Below, piece by piece: positions 45,691-54,844 of a stretch of DNA of 64,000 bases. Position 1 is the first letter of the stretch; each line of letters starts with the position of its first letter. This stretch comes from Candidula unifasciata (taxonomy: Eukaryota > Mollusca > Gastropoda > Stylommatophora > Geomitridae), in contig CAJHNH020008546.1 of the NCBI GenBank assembly GCA_905116865.2, positions 344,501-408,500 of the forward strand. Reading direction: 5' to 3'. The notes under the pieces were generated by a model. It did not search any database. It was not told the origin of the DNA and worked only from the letters and a program-made list of their open reading frames with translations. Made by a program: the position numbers and the translations under genes.

Positions 45691-45864
45691 TTATTTCGCG
45701 ACGAGCTAGTTGTGGGATAACATAATGGCCAATTCTACACGTCATAGACTTTAAGAAAATAATAATCTCAAAGTGAGTGAAAGTGAGTGAGTGAGTGATC
45801 AGTACTGAGTGGAATGCATTTTCTGTAAAATGTACTTGCGATAAACCTTCTTCTCAACTTGCCA

Positions 45865-46141
45865 CGCGTTCACCAGCTGTAAAACTCTGGCGGAAGGTTT
45901 GGCTGGTTTATCGTCCACTACTGAACTGCAGTCCTGCTGGCAGAACCTGAGTGTTGCGTGTGCAAATAACAACAGATCTCATTCTCTAGAATACAGACTG
46001 TTGGTTCCTTGAAGCTCTCCGGCAGATGATCTGACTTAAAGGAAATTCCCCAATTAGTCGACTCTTAGACATGCTTTTGGGGAGGCAGTGGGTCTATTCT
46101 TGTTTTCCCCACAATGGGGCCCCGGAACCCACACGGGGGAT
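45865..46141 (+). repeat. repeat family C, copy 2
   Basis: CGTTCACCAGCTGTAAAACT, CTGCAGTCCTGCTGGCAGAA, CCTGAGTGTTGCGTGTGCAA, GGAGGCAGTGGGTCTATTCT and CCGGAACCCACACGGGGGA. Very close to copy 1 over its 3' half, so one or both are recent. Confidence 0.9.
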
Positions 46142-46144
46142 ACT

Positions 46145-46765
46145 TGCTTTAGACCAATCCCATCTAAGTTAACGGGCTATACTAAATCGTAGGTACGTTT
46201 TAGACTTACAATCTTCTTCAGGGCTGTGCTTAATCCTACGCTTTGCAATTCTGCACTGAGATGTTTAAACAGAGGAAAAATGAGAGAAGACGTTTTAAAG
46301 AAAAAGGTCATATGAGTATTTCGATAAATTATTTTCCTGAAAAAAATATATAAATTTTATTTTATTTGGAAGTATGTCACAAAGTTTCAACGCTTTGGAG
46401 ATGGAAGTCAGGAAACTAGCCAAAGCAATGCAGCGGCTAAACAAATAAAAGTAACAAACAATAGACACTTTCTTGGAAATCATCTAGTAAAAGGATTTGC
46501 TGAAATCTGATGTGTTGCACTGAAGATGAACATGTTCCAACCCAAGTGTAAACCACAAAACAGCATGCCAACTGCCTTTTTATGGATGAATATGGATGAA
46601 AAGAAAGATGAAGAAGAAGAAGAAAAAGAAGAAAGTGTGGTTCCTGGAGTGACTCGGTCACATGACTCTCCCTGTCGGGTAAGTTTACTCCAGAAAAGAA
46701 CCTATTTGCATTGTTTATCTGCAGCTGAGCATTAGAAAAGAAACTGACTCACGAAGATAACTGGT
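46145..46765. other. no recognisable gene; intron
   Basis: AT-rich. An open frame at 46526-46735 carries a Glu/Lys run over GAAGAA repeats but no domain. Confidence 0.4.
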
Positions 46766-46769
46766 TGCC

Positions 46770-46995
46770 CCCATCAGAAAGAGACAATCTACATTCTTTG
46801 GTCATGTGATGAGAAGGAGAAAACTGGAGTACATCGTGACAGTAGGAGAGTTGGAGGGGAGGAGAGGCAGAGAGAGACCGAGAGAACAGATGCTGGACAG
46901 TTTGACGTCATGGCATGAAAGATCATCTGTGTCAGATTTGATTGGAAGTACATGAGACAGAAGGTTGTGGATAGATATGATTTTCAGTGCCACAC
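46770..46995 (+). pseudogene. LINE ORF2 C-terminal fragment
   Basis: Frame: RQSTFFGHVMRRRKLEYIVT, VGELEGRRGRERPREQMLDS, LTSWHERSSVSDLIGST, stop, DRRLWIDMI. It matches the common LINE end (FFGHV.RR..LE..V..G...GKRGRGR.R..+LD.L..W). One in-frame stop. Confidence 0.85.
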
Positions 46996-47138
46996 AGCAT
47001 CGACTTTTTTAGGGAGAGGGAGAAAGGTAATTTGCTGTCGCCTTAATTCTTAGCTAAAATCATACTGTCCAGTAATCATAGGCCTTGTCAGGGAAGGAAA
47101 AGAAGATTAAGATAATGATTGTGATTGAGTGACATTCA

Positions 47139-47325
47139 ACCCTACCACGACATCACACCGAGCGATAAACACTCTGTGACACAGAATGTCCCCATTCAGA
47201 TGAGGATCAACCGGGGACAGATTCCAGATACCCTGTTCAACCAATAGAGGTTATATAAGGCTCCTATCAACAGCTAGAGTGGGGCTTTAGAATAATGAAA
47301 AATTACATCCCATTTGGGGATGAAT
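47139..47325 (-). repeat. repeat family B, copy 7
   Basis: Plus strand: TTCAACCCTACCACGACATC, GCGATAAACACTCTGTGACA, CCATTCAGATGAGGATCAAC, CAATAGAGGTTATATAAGGC and AAATTACATCCCATTTGGGG. It ends about 130 bases before the splice-acceptor array. Confidence 0.85.
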
Positions 47326-47460
47326 TAACTCTTTGGTGATTATAATGAAGCAGCAGCCAGGAAAATAATTTATAACTTGACAAGAAATGGGCATTAACTC
47401 TTGTAATATCTGTACATATTTCTTTGAATATATTACATAAATATTGTATCTCCCCTCTAG

Positions 47461-48043
47461 GAGGTCGCACCTATTTCTTTATGAACTGGCCTGTGAATAT
47501 AGTTTTAAAATATGTGATCTCCCTTCTAGGAGGTCGCACCTATTACTTTATAAACTGGCCTTTAAATATAGTTTAAAAAAATTTGATCTTCTTTCTAGGA
47601 GGTCGCACCAATTACTTTCTGAACTGGTCTTTGAATATATAAAAAAAATATTTGATCTCCCTTCTAGGAGGTCGCACCTATATCTTTATGAACTGGCCTG
47701 TGAATATAGTTTTAAAATATGTGATCTCCCTTCTAGGAGGTCGCACCTATTACGTTATAAAATGGCCTTTGAAAATATTTCATAAATATTTGATCTTCCT
47801 TCTAGGAGGTTGCACCTATTACTTTATGAACTGGTCTTTAAAAATATTTCATAAATATTTGATCTCCCTTCTAGGAGGTCGCACCTATTACTTTATGAAC
47901 TGGTCTTTGAAAATATTTCATAAATATTTGATCTCCCTTCTAGGAGGTCGCACCTATTACTTTATGAACTGGTCTTTGAAAATATTTCATAAATATTTGA
48001 TCTCCCTTCTAGGAGGTCGCACCTATTACTTTATGAACTGGTC
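47461..48043 (+). repeat. 69-bp tandem array of 3' splice site plus exon start
   Basis: Nine copies of (C/T)TTCTAG followed by GAGGTCGCACCTAT (T/A)..TTTATGAACTGG. The first exon-side base falls at 47461, 47530, 47599, 47668, 47737, 47806, 47875, 47944 and 48013, exactly 69 bases apart each time. The last position is the start of the canonical final exon of the rolling-stone-like gene. Each unit contains a pyrimidine tract and AG acceptor, the first 30 bases of the exon, and about 30 AT-rich bases. In the exon's own frame, units starting at 47668 to 47944 are open (23 residues each, including GGRTYYFMNWSLKIFHKYLI), while those at 47530 and 47599 contain stop codons. Unit 1 resembles unit 4 more than its neighbours, indicating a three-unit duplication. 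Confidence 0.97.
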
Positions 48044-48275
48044 ACAACCTGTGGAAGCCATCTGCACCTGTGTCCTGGGGGTCATAATGAGTGCTGCTGC
48101 TCAAATCGTCCTGCACGGCCTCTTCCAGCTCCGGTCGTCCCTGCATGAGAGAATGTACCCTAACCAGCCCAGGACTGAAGCTGAACTGCAGAACATCATT
48201 ACAACCTCTGTTAGTTACAATTCTTTGGAAGAAAGTTACGGAGGAGGACCATATGGAGGGAAGAAACTTCGATGA
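48013..48275 (+). CDS. rolling-stone-like membrane protein, last exon
   Basis: Starts after acceptor TCTCCCTTCTAG. Phase 1 agrees with the previous exon (G plus GA gives Gly). It encodes GGRTYYFMNWSQPVEAICTC, VLGVIMSAAAQIVLHGLFQL and RSSLHERMYPNQPRTEAELQ, followed by a hydrophilic tail ending GGPYGGKKLR and TGA at 48273-48275. The Tyr-x-x-x-(D/N)-W-x-x-P block before the last membrane helix and the L-(R/H)-x-x-(L/I) after it fit the C-terminus of rolling stone proteins. This acceptor is chosen because only here does the sequence continue into the conserved QPVEA helix. No AATAAA was seen soon after the stop. Confidence 0.85.
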
Positions 48276-48342
48276 ATGCATTAATTAGATTTTTAAATAA
48301 TCATTTCTAGTATGTGTTTTGAATGTACAAAATTTGTTGTGG

Positions 48343-48368
48343 GGGGGGGGGGGGGGGGGGGGGGGGGG
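48343..48368. repeat. poly-G run
   Basis: About 26 consecutive G, located 67 bases after the stop codon and therefore probably in the 3' UTR. Other G or C runs of 12 or more occur near 5720, 7920, 8741, 13553, 17443, 18420, 32914, 37003, 37299 and 63844. Confidence 0.95.
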
Positions 48369-48880
48369 TATGTGTCAACATATATGGTTTGTTTTTAGGT
48401 TTAATCTACAAATAATAATATTTCTCTTAAAAATTGAAAATTCCATAATTTACTCAGTCTATGCCCAATGAATACATATAGAGTGCACAGACTTCCGAGA
48501 ACAAACACAATATGTTAATCAACCATATCAGACCTTACGTGGACTTCTGGCAATTTCCTCACCAACCATATCACTCTGGTGCAGAGCTTTCCAGACTGTG
48601 TGTGAGTGTGTGTGTAACGACACATTAGTGTGTTGGCTGCAGTGTGAAGGTGTGTCATGTGAACGTAATTTATGTATGTGTCCATATCTCTTAAAAGGGG
48701 CTTAATTAATCGTTGCTTTGGCAGGAGACGGAATTACTGCATCACAAAATGATGTTTATTTGAAAGAAAAAAAAAGTGTGTTACAAAGATGAACAGTTTG
48801 GAACACTCTGCTCTAGAGTCTGACACTGTCAGCTGACTGAACAACTTCACCTCTTGAGTTGTTGTGTAACTTATTGTAAG
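48369..48880. other. presumed 3' flank, no recognisable element
   Basis: AT-rich, with a short GTGTGTG run at 48598. No gene or repeat family recognised. Confidence 0.4.
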
Positions 48881-48884
48881 TAAA

Positions 48885-49150
48885 GGACACCTTTCCACGC
48901 CTTTAGGCCTATTGGGGCATATAGGGCTAGACCTATATTTGACAGACCAATCAGCACAAGATGGGTGATGTAGTCAGCATCACGCTGGCTGCCTTTACTT
49001 CACGGGACTGCGCCCAGTACCCACTCAAGGCTGGGTCGACCTGGGAGCCAAGGTCATTTTTGAAGAAAACAAAGTCTGGCTCCGATAGGAAGCGAACCTA
49101 TGACGTTACAATCCACAGGCAAGGGTGTAGCTGCTCTGCCAAGGCGACTA
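48885..49150 (-). mobile_element. SINE family D, copy 5 (near full length)
   Basis: Plus strand begins GGACACCTTTCCACGCCTTT and GGGGCATATAGGGCTAGACC, then CACGCTGGCTGCCTTTACTT, ACCCACTCAAGGCTGGGTCG, and a tRNA-like head on the minus strand (reverse: GGCAGAGCAGCTACACCC, then CGTAGGTTCGCTTCC). Confidence 0.85.
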
Positions 49151-49297
49151 CCTGTAACTTATTGTATTCCCTCATCAAACGCAGCAAAGATTCAGATGTG
49201 ACAGCAGAAATTTCTACAGTTTTCAGGAATACTATAAACAAGCATGTTACAAACACTATCCAACAATATTTTTTTTTTTATGTATGTGAAGATCTAG

Positions 49298-49487
49298 TTC
49301 TTGATAAACAGTTTCCTTCGAAGTCAGAGTGCATCTGCCTGAGAGGCAAGGGACAAACAGTCTCCAAAGAAAAAAGTCAGATCTGTAAAACAGATGTGCA
49401 TGAGGCAGTCAGGTTCTGGAACAGGGCTATGGTCCAGAAGTGAATGAACAACCAAAACTTTCTGCTGGAGCTAACATCCGGTAAAGG
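49298..49487 (-). repeat. repeat family C, copy 7 (truncated)
   Basis: Plus strand: CCTTCGAAGTCAGAGTGCAT, CTGCCTGAGAGGCAAGG, CAGATCTGTAAAACAG, GGTTCTGGAACAGGGC and GTCCAGAAGTGAATGAACAA. Reverse of family C; the CACACGGGGG end is missing. Confidence 0.8.
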
Positions 49488-49696
49488 TTAAGAAAAAGAA
49501 GAAGAGACGCCAATTTGTATTTCTGAATTTCCTTTCTGGGCTCCTGCTTGAAGAACAACAAGAAGACGAGACATCCTGGACCCCAACCCCAACACAGGGA
49601 GAGTCATCTGAATAACAATAAAGGAATATAAAATAGAGGAGTACACAATGTAGATGTTGCAAAACAAACAATAAATATTCTTTTCCCTTCCCCTAT

Positions 49697-49882
49697 GGGA
49701 TGCCGGGTTCAATCACAGCTGCAGGCCATGCACCTTGCGTTGGTTTCAACAGTGGAAAAGTCCACCGTCCAGCAAGCAATGGCAAACTACTGGATGTAAA
49801 TTTGCCTAGAAAAACCTCACAACAGCCAGGGGCTGTTGGGGTTGGTTCTGCATTGTCCTGTAAAGGATACACAACTAACCTA
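49697..49882 (+). mobile_element. SINE family E, copy 3
   Basis: Starts inside the tRNA-like head (B box GGGTTCAATCACAGCTGCAG) and continues GCAATGGCAAACTACTGGAT, CAGGGGCTGTTGGGGTTGGT, AAGGATACACAACTAACC. The A box is missing. Confidence 0.85.
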
Positions 49883-49974
49883 ACCTTCCCATATTTTATA
49901 TTCCGTTATTATTATTCACAAATCAGAGGTGCATCTTCAGTCCAACTTACATGTCTGAAAGGAAGAGCTTGAGA

Positions 49975-50430
49975 AGAGAGGGATGACCATCAGTGTCTCC
50001 AACATTAAAACCATGGTGATCTCAAGAGAGGAGAAGAAGCAGCAAATCATGATGGGACAAGATTCCCTGGAGCAGGTCAGCCAGTTCAAATACCTTGGAG
50101 TCATAACAGTCCACAAGGGAGGCATCAAGTCAGATTAGCTTGCTCAAAAAACAGCAGCTGGGAGGCTTTTCCAGGTCATGAAGCAGGGCTTTCTCAGTAA
50201 AAGAGAAATTAGCAAGGGAACATCAATGGCTGTAAACTGCTCTACCTATGTACCAATCCTGACATATGCGTGCGAGTCATGGGCAGTGACAATAGCTCAC
50301 AGAAGCCAGCTTCAGGCCTCTGTCATGAGGTATCTGAAAAAGGTGGTCCAAATGACATGAACGGACCAAGTTCACAATCAGGCAATCCATCATGTCCTTG
50401 AAACCCAAGCCTTACAAACTTGAGCGGATC
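49975..50430 (+). pseudogene. LINE reverse transcriptase C-terminal fragment
   Basis: Frames read GMTISVSNIKTMVISREEKK, EQVSQFKYLGVITVHKGGI, then a stop, and QKTAAGRLFQVMKQGFLSKR, PILTYACESWAVTIAHRSQL and QASVMRYLKKVVQMT. It follows the standard LINE thumb region (F.YLG.+....G.....I..R+..A, then P.L.Y.CESW.+......L.+...R.L+++). Stops and shifts make it inactive. Confidence 0.85.
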
Positions 50431-50463
50431 ACTCACAGTACGAGGGTTTGGACATGTTCTTTG

Positions 50464-50716
50464 CTCACCAGTGGTAAGCTCCCGCTGAAAGTCCTAGTTG
50501 TTTGTCAGTTTGAGCTTTGTGCCAGGGCCTGAGTTTTCCATGCATATCCATTTTACTGTCTTTAGAGTTGGTTATTCATTGCCACTCGGGTGAAGGCACT
50601 GTGACTTCAAAGGAAGCCCCCCAGTTAGTCGACTCTCATGACATGCTTTTTGGAGAGGAAATGGGTCTCTTCTTGCTTTTCCCAGAATGGGACCCCAGAA
50701 CCCACATGGGGAAACC
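50464..50716 (+). repeat. repeat family C, copy 3
   Basis: CTCACCAGTGGTAAGCTCCC, AGGCCTGAGTTTTCC-like block near 50526, AAAGGAAGCCCCCCAGTTAG, TCGACTCTCATGACATGCTT and GAACCCACATGGGGAAA. More diverged than copies 1 and 2. Confidence 0.8.
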
Positions 50717-50949
50717 CTGTATGAATAATGTGTTCAGAAGCAATGAACTGAACAACAGTGTCTTACTGCACTTAGCTGTACATTTCTAAAATTTAAGATG
50801 TCTTCATGTTCTCAGTGAAGTATTTTTAATGTTTTAATTGACATTGACATTTTCTTGAAACAAGTGATGACTGTGAATCTGCAGCCATGACGAGGCTGCA
50901 AGAACAGCAGTTGAACCAGGATAAGGGCAGGCAAGAACATCATATAAAA

Positions 50950-51128
50950 GTTAGCTGCTTATCCTTCACAGGATGGTGTAGAACCAACCCCAGCATCTTA
51001 TTTTTGCTGTTTGATTTTACTAGGCAGTTTTACATTCTGTAGTTTGCCATTGGCTTCTACATGATCAGCTGTCACCACTGTAGAATATCAGTGCAACGTT
51101 TCTGTTGCTAAATAACCTGCAGTTGGAG
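50950..51128 (-). mobile_element. SINE family E, copy 5 (diverged)
   Basis: Plus strand: AGTTAGCTGCTTATCCTTCA, TAGAACCAACCCCAGCATCT, TTACTAGGCAGTTTTACATT and TGTAGTTTGCCATTGGC; the head is lost. Confidence 0.75.
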
Positions 51129-51149
51129 TCAGATAGAGTCTCTAGGTAG

Positions 51150-51425
51150 TAAGATCAGACGCCAGTGTGTATTGTTGCGTACATAAAAAAATCCCTTGGC
51201 AGTTGGAAATAGAAAACAGTAGCCTGATGGCATTGCCCGGGCAAAATTTTGACTTAAAAATCTACCCAAAGTATTTCATGATCATTGCCGGTGCTACAGA
51301 GTTTGTGCACTGCCCTGAGGTTCTTCAGACTCAGGCTTGAGTTAGAAGTAGAACGGAGCACACGTGCACTACACCTGTGTGCTATGATGTTGATCCGTCG
51401 TCTTAACTATCTAAACCATGCTCTA
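51150..51425 (+). mobile_element. SINE-like family H, copy 2
   Basis: Reverse complement of the body of 17690-18175: AATCCCTTGGCAGTTGGAAA, GCATTGCCCGGGCAAAATTT, AAAATCTACCCAAAGTATTT and GTGTGCTATGATGTTGATCC. The tRNA-like head is absent here. Confidence 0.75.
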
Positions 51426-51900
51426 TCTAACACACTGTAATATGAGTTTGACTTCTGCCTTTCATCCTTAAAAGGGTGGTTGGCACATTGTATTGTGGTT
51501 CTCAGCTTGGCTGCAGTATCTGCACCTGTTGACCCAACATATCCAATTTCTACAAACAAATAATTAATAACCTTTTATGACATGCCTAGGAAAATGTTGT
51601 TTGTCTATTCTTTTTCCGCCGTTTTCAAAATAGGACCCAGGAAAGCACAAATTATAAGTAGATGCTCTCCACTGTGGGAGGTATATATATATATATCCAT
51701 CACAGTGTATGCAGAAATGGGAGTAAGGTAACCACTATTCGTATTCGGCCCGATCGCAACTATTCGGTTGATTTAGAGAAAATTATGTACATATTGTTAA
51801 GGAAAGTAAAACCTCTTCATCTTTTCTTCAAACGCGGAATGAACCCACCTGAAATGCGAATTCGATTTGCAGAAAAAAAGTCGCAATAATTATGATACAT
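51426..51900. other. no recognisable gene
   Basis: Between family H and the Tigger fragment; may hold the 3' non-coding end of the Tigger element, but no terminus was identified. Confidence 0.35.
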
Positions 51901-51902
51901 AC

Positions 51903-52890
51903 CTAATTATTCTTTACTAGAAAGATGTCCAGAGACATTTGTTTTTGCCGACGCTTCAAAATTTGGCGAAAATGTGACACGGCATTATAATTAAATAAAT
52001 TTACAGTGCGCATAGCCACTTCCTTATTAGGGTGATGCTTCTCAATGTAAGATGCAACAGTTTCCCATGCTTTCAGCATTTCTCTTATTTTGCCAGAAGA
52101 TTGTTGCTTTTCTGTTACCTCCTCCCCTGACAAACTTTCCTCCAAAACTTCTTGCTGTGAAGCACAATACAACTCTATAAGCTCTTCGGTTGTCAGCTCT
52201 TGGCTGTGCTCTTCCACAAGCTCTTCGATATCACTGTAATCCACCTCCAATCACATGATAGTGACCAAAGACACAATCTCGTTGACTACAGGTTCCACAG
52301 GTACTGTCTCGAACCCCTCAAAGTCATAAATCGACGACGCTTTCTGGCCAAAGCTTCTTCCAAGAAGAAGTTAGGGTTCTCTTGGTAACCCCTTACTCCG
52401 CCTTGTCGATCATCTTGAGGCAGGCAACGATGTGGAAGTGATTTTTCCAAAACTCTTTGAGAGTGAGGTTGACCCCTTCAGTTACATGAAAACAATGCTT
52501 GAAGAGTGTTTTAGTGTAGAGCTTCTTAAAGTTTGAATTTTTTTTTTTTTTTTTTATATCCAGAAACCATGAGTTGTTAACCCTTTGGCTCGGTATTATG
52601 GATATCGCAACCCTTCGGCTTTGATTCCATGATAGTTACCGTAAATTTAGGGGAAATGTGACTTTTTTGCCTACCCCCGGGAGTGAACCCAGAGCACAAT
52701 GAGTTCGTCACCGGGTCACCACGAAGTCAGGTTTATCCATCTACGCTAGAGAGCTGGGCTAAAGTTAGAAATAACTTGCTGGTCCATGGGCTGGAGTAAC
52801 GGAGTGGCGTTGGGAGGCAGAAACTAATCTTTATGTACTTAAATTCTTCAGGAGGTTATCTTGTAGATCTGGAGGATTCATGTACATATA
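51903..52890 (-). pseudogene. pogo/Tigger-like transposase, C-terminal half, split by a SINE
   Basis: On the reverse strand, broken frames give PPDLQDNLL (52890 side), PTPLRYSSPWTSK region equivalent to LPPNATPLLQPMDQQVISNF, then after the SINE KLYTKTLFKHCFHVTEGVNL, TLKEFWKNHFHIVACLKMID, WKKLWPES, and an open 115-residue end at 51903-52250: EVDYSDIEELVEEHSQELTT, EELIEL and HFRQILKRRQKQMSLDIFLV. This is the order of the C-terminal half of Tigger/jerky-like transposases (DDE class, Tc1/mariner superfamily). The DNA-binding domain and the first two catalytic acids are missing. Several frameshifts and stops lie between 52250 and 52540. Confidence 0.88.
52534..52759 (-). mobile_element. tRNA-derived SINE, family A, copy 3, inside the Tigger frame
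   Basis: TAAAGTT occurs on both sides (52527-52533 and 52760-52766) as the target-site duplication. Minus orientation: head with TAGCGTAGATGG (A box) and GGTTCACTCCC (B box) at the right end, A-rich tail (T-run 52538-52556 on plus) at the left. Removing it rejoins the Tigger reading ..VISNF + KKLYT.., which dates the insertion after Tigger. Confidence 0.93.
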
Positions 52891-53400
52891 TCACAATATA
52901 ATACAAGTTTGAGAGAATGTGAGATCACAAGCGACACTACGATGCTACTGGAATGAGTGATAAACTCAGACTGATGTAACATGCGCACAATCCGGGACTT
53001 CCCCTCCCCTGGCCACTTGTTATGCGAAACGTCGCTCGTTAAGCAAGACATTCTTTTACAAAACTTTTGCTGTTATGCGAATTACTCGTTATGAGAGGTG
53101 CTCGTTAAGCTAGGTTTTCAGCTATTATATATATATATGCTATTCCATATATCTATATATATATACTATATATATACCTCCATATATATATATATATATA
53201 TATAAGACTCTGTAATACTGAAGCAGAATCAGAAAAAAAAATTCCTTAAGTAGTACTTTCACAGAAACAATATATACAGTAATGTGTAGCATGTTAAAAT
53301 GTATGACCAGATTTTGTTTGTATACTGAGACCAAAAATTTGAGTTGTAAGCGTACACACACACACACAAATAACTGATCACTCATGGTATGTTACTTAGG
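52840..53400. repeat. diverged duplicate block, copy 1 (Tigger-associated)
   Basis: Colinear with 53858-54310: CAGG.GGTTATC, ACATATATCACAATATAATA, TTCTTTTACAA, ATGCGAATTACT, CCTTAAGTAG.ACTTT and AAATGTATGAC. Includes a TA-rich insert at 53128-53205. AAGCAAGACATTC and TTATGCGAATTACTCGTTAT resemble pogo-type terminal sequence. Confidence 0.75.
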
Positions 53401-53857
53401 AAAGAAAGTCAAATGGATATAATAGATAAATCTGTTGAAATCTATCAGTGAAAAAAAAAACATTAATTGGATATAAGTTTTAGAAAATTACAGTTATGTC
53501 AAAATGTGAGTGTGCCGCAGTTCCTCAGCAAAAAATAATTTTATGTTAAAATTTACATTGAAAAATTCTTCAATAAAAATATTGTTCTTACTAACAAAAT
53601 GCTATGAATGACATCTGCAACATGCTTCCGTATATAAATATATGAATGTTTTGTTTTTCTTCTAAATTGTTGACATTTTCATTTGATAGTATTTTTAACA
53701 AAAACAAATATTTATTTTCCTAACACAAAGCTCTCAAAGTTATCTTCAACATGGTTCTTATAGATAGATTTTTATATGGGTGTATTTGTATTTATTTTTC
53801 TTCTGAATGGACATTTTCATTAAAACTAGAGTGGAGAGTGGTTAAACTAGATCTGTG
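53401..53857. other. no recognisable gene
   Basis: Very AT-rich sequence between the two duplicate blocks, with short internal similarities (CAAAATGCTATGAATGACAT region at 53598; AAAGCTCTCAAAGTTATCTT at 53729). Confidence 0.4.
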
Positions 53858-54310
53858 GTGTACTTAAATGCTTCAGGGAGGTTATCGAGTATCCATCGAG
53901 GATAAGTGGACATATATCACAATATAATACAAATCTTGATTAGAGTGTGGAGCATCAGAAGCAGACACTACGACTTGCCCTAGTGCAATCGAAGAGGTTG
54001 ATGAAGGGCTGAAATGCGACATTGTCTAAAGCGCATGTGGAAACGTGGTTAAGCAAGTCATTCTTTTACAATTTATTATCCTCATTATGCGAATTACTGG
54101 TAAAAGGAAGGAAGGCGGCTAGTTACCAGCAAGGTTTTTTCTACATATAAGTAACTCTGTAATAAAAGTACATGAGCAGGAGATCCTTAAGTAGCACTTT
54201 TTCACAAAAAAGATATATACGGAACGCAATGTGTTAGCAAGTTCAAATGTATGACAAACAAAACGTGTTTGCGTATGGACTGAGCAAATACAAATCACAA
54301 AATACACTTA
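53858..54310. repeat. diverged duplicate block, copy 2
   Basis: Matches 52840-53400 in the same orientation but without the coding part to its left, so a second, more deleted member of the same element is likely. Confidence 0.75.
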
Positions 54311-54496
54311 TACTGGTCACTTAGCTGGTATCTCGAAGTAGCTGGGACAATGGTTTCTCAGCAGACTGCCTACACGTGTCGGCTGGGGGGATAAATACCC
54401 ACTGTTGAGTACCAGAGGCTATTAACTAGAGGGTTAGAGATAAAACTGTGAGGGTAGTTCAATCCCCCAGGGCCTAGGAGTTTAAATGAAACTGTG

Positions 54497-54830
54497 TTAG
54501 CAATTCAGTCCGTGGGGTGTTAAAGTCCCAAGAGTATAAATAAAGCGATTCTCAAGAGACTTGCAGACTCTGTCACTGGAGTAGCTAGATTTAATGGCTG
54601 TCACCTCCATGTCGAGAACACCTTGGTGATCATGGGAATTGACGTGCAACGGTACTGGTTTCAGAGCACAATTTTGCACGTCCAAAAGATGTTGTCTGAA
54701 CTGTCAGCCAGCCGTAGACCTGTTTCACAGATGTATTTCATGCCACATCTCTTGCAGTCGATGGCATAAATGACATTGCGGCTAGTGCAGTAGAATGCTT
54801 CATGTATGTGGAAGGTCACATTCAGGAATT
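54497..54830 (-). pseudogene. Penelope-like element, GIY-YIG endonuclease end
   Basis: The reverse strand reads HIHEAFYCTSRNVIYAIDCK and RCGMKYICETGLRL (the GIY-YIG region: V-I-Y-x-I-x-C-x-x-C-G-x-x-Y-I-x-E-T), then PVPLHVNSHDHQGVLDMEVT, AIKSSYSSDR and ENRFIYTLGTLTPHGLN. The ending L.T..PHGLN is characteristic of Penelope-like retroelements. The frame is broken between the two halves, and the reverse transcriptase is not present. Confidence 0.82.
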
Positions 54831-54844
54831 CAAGACTAGTCTAG

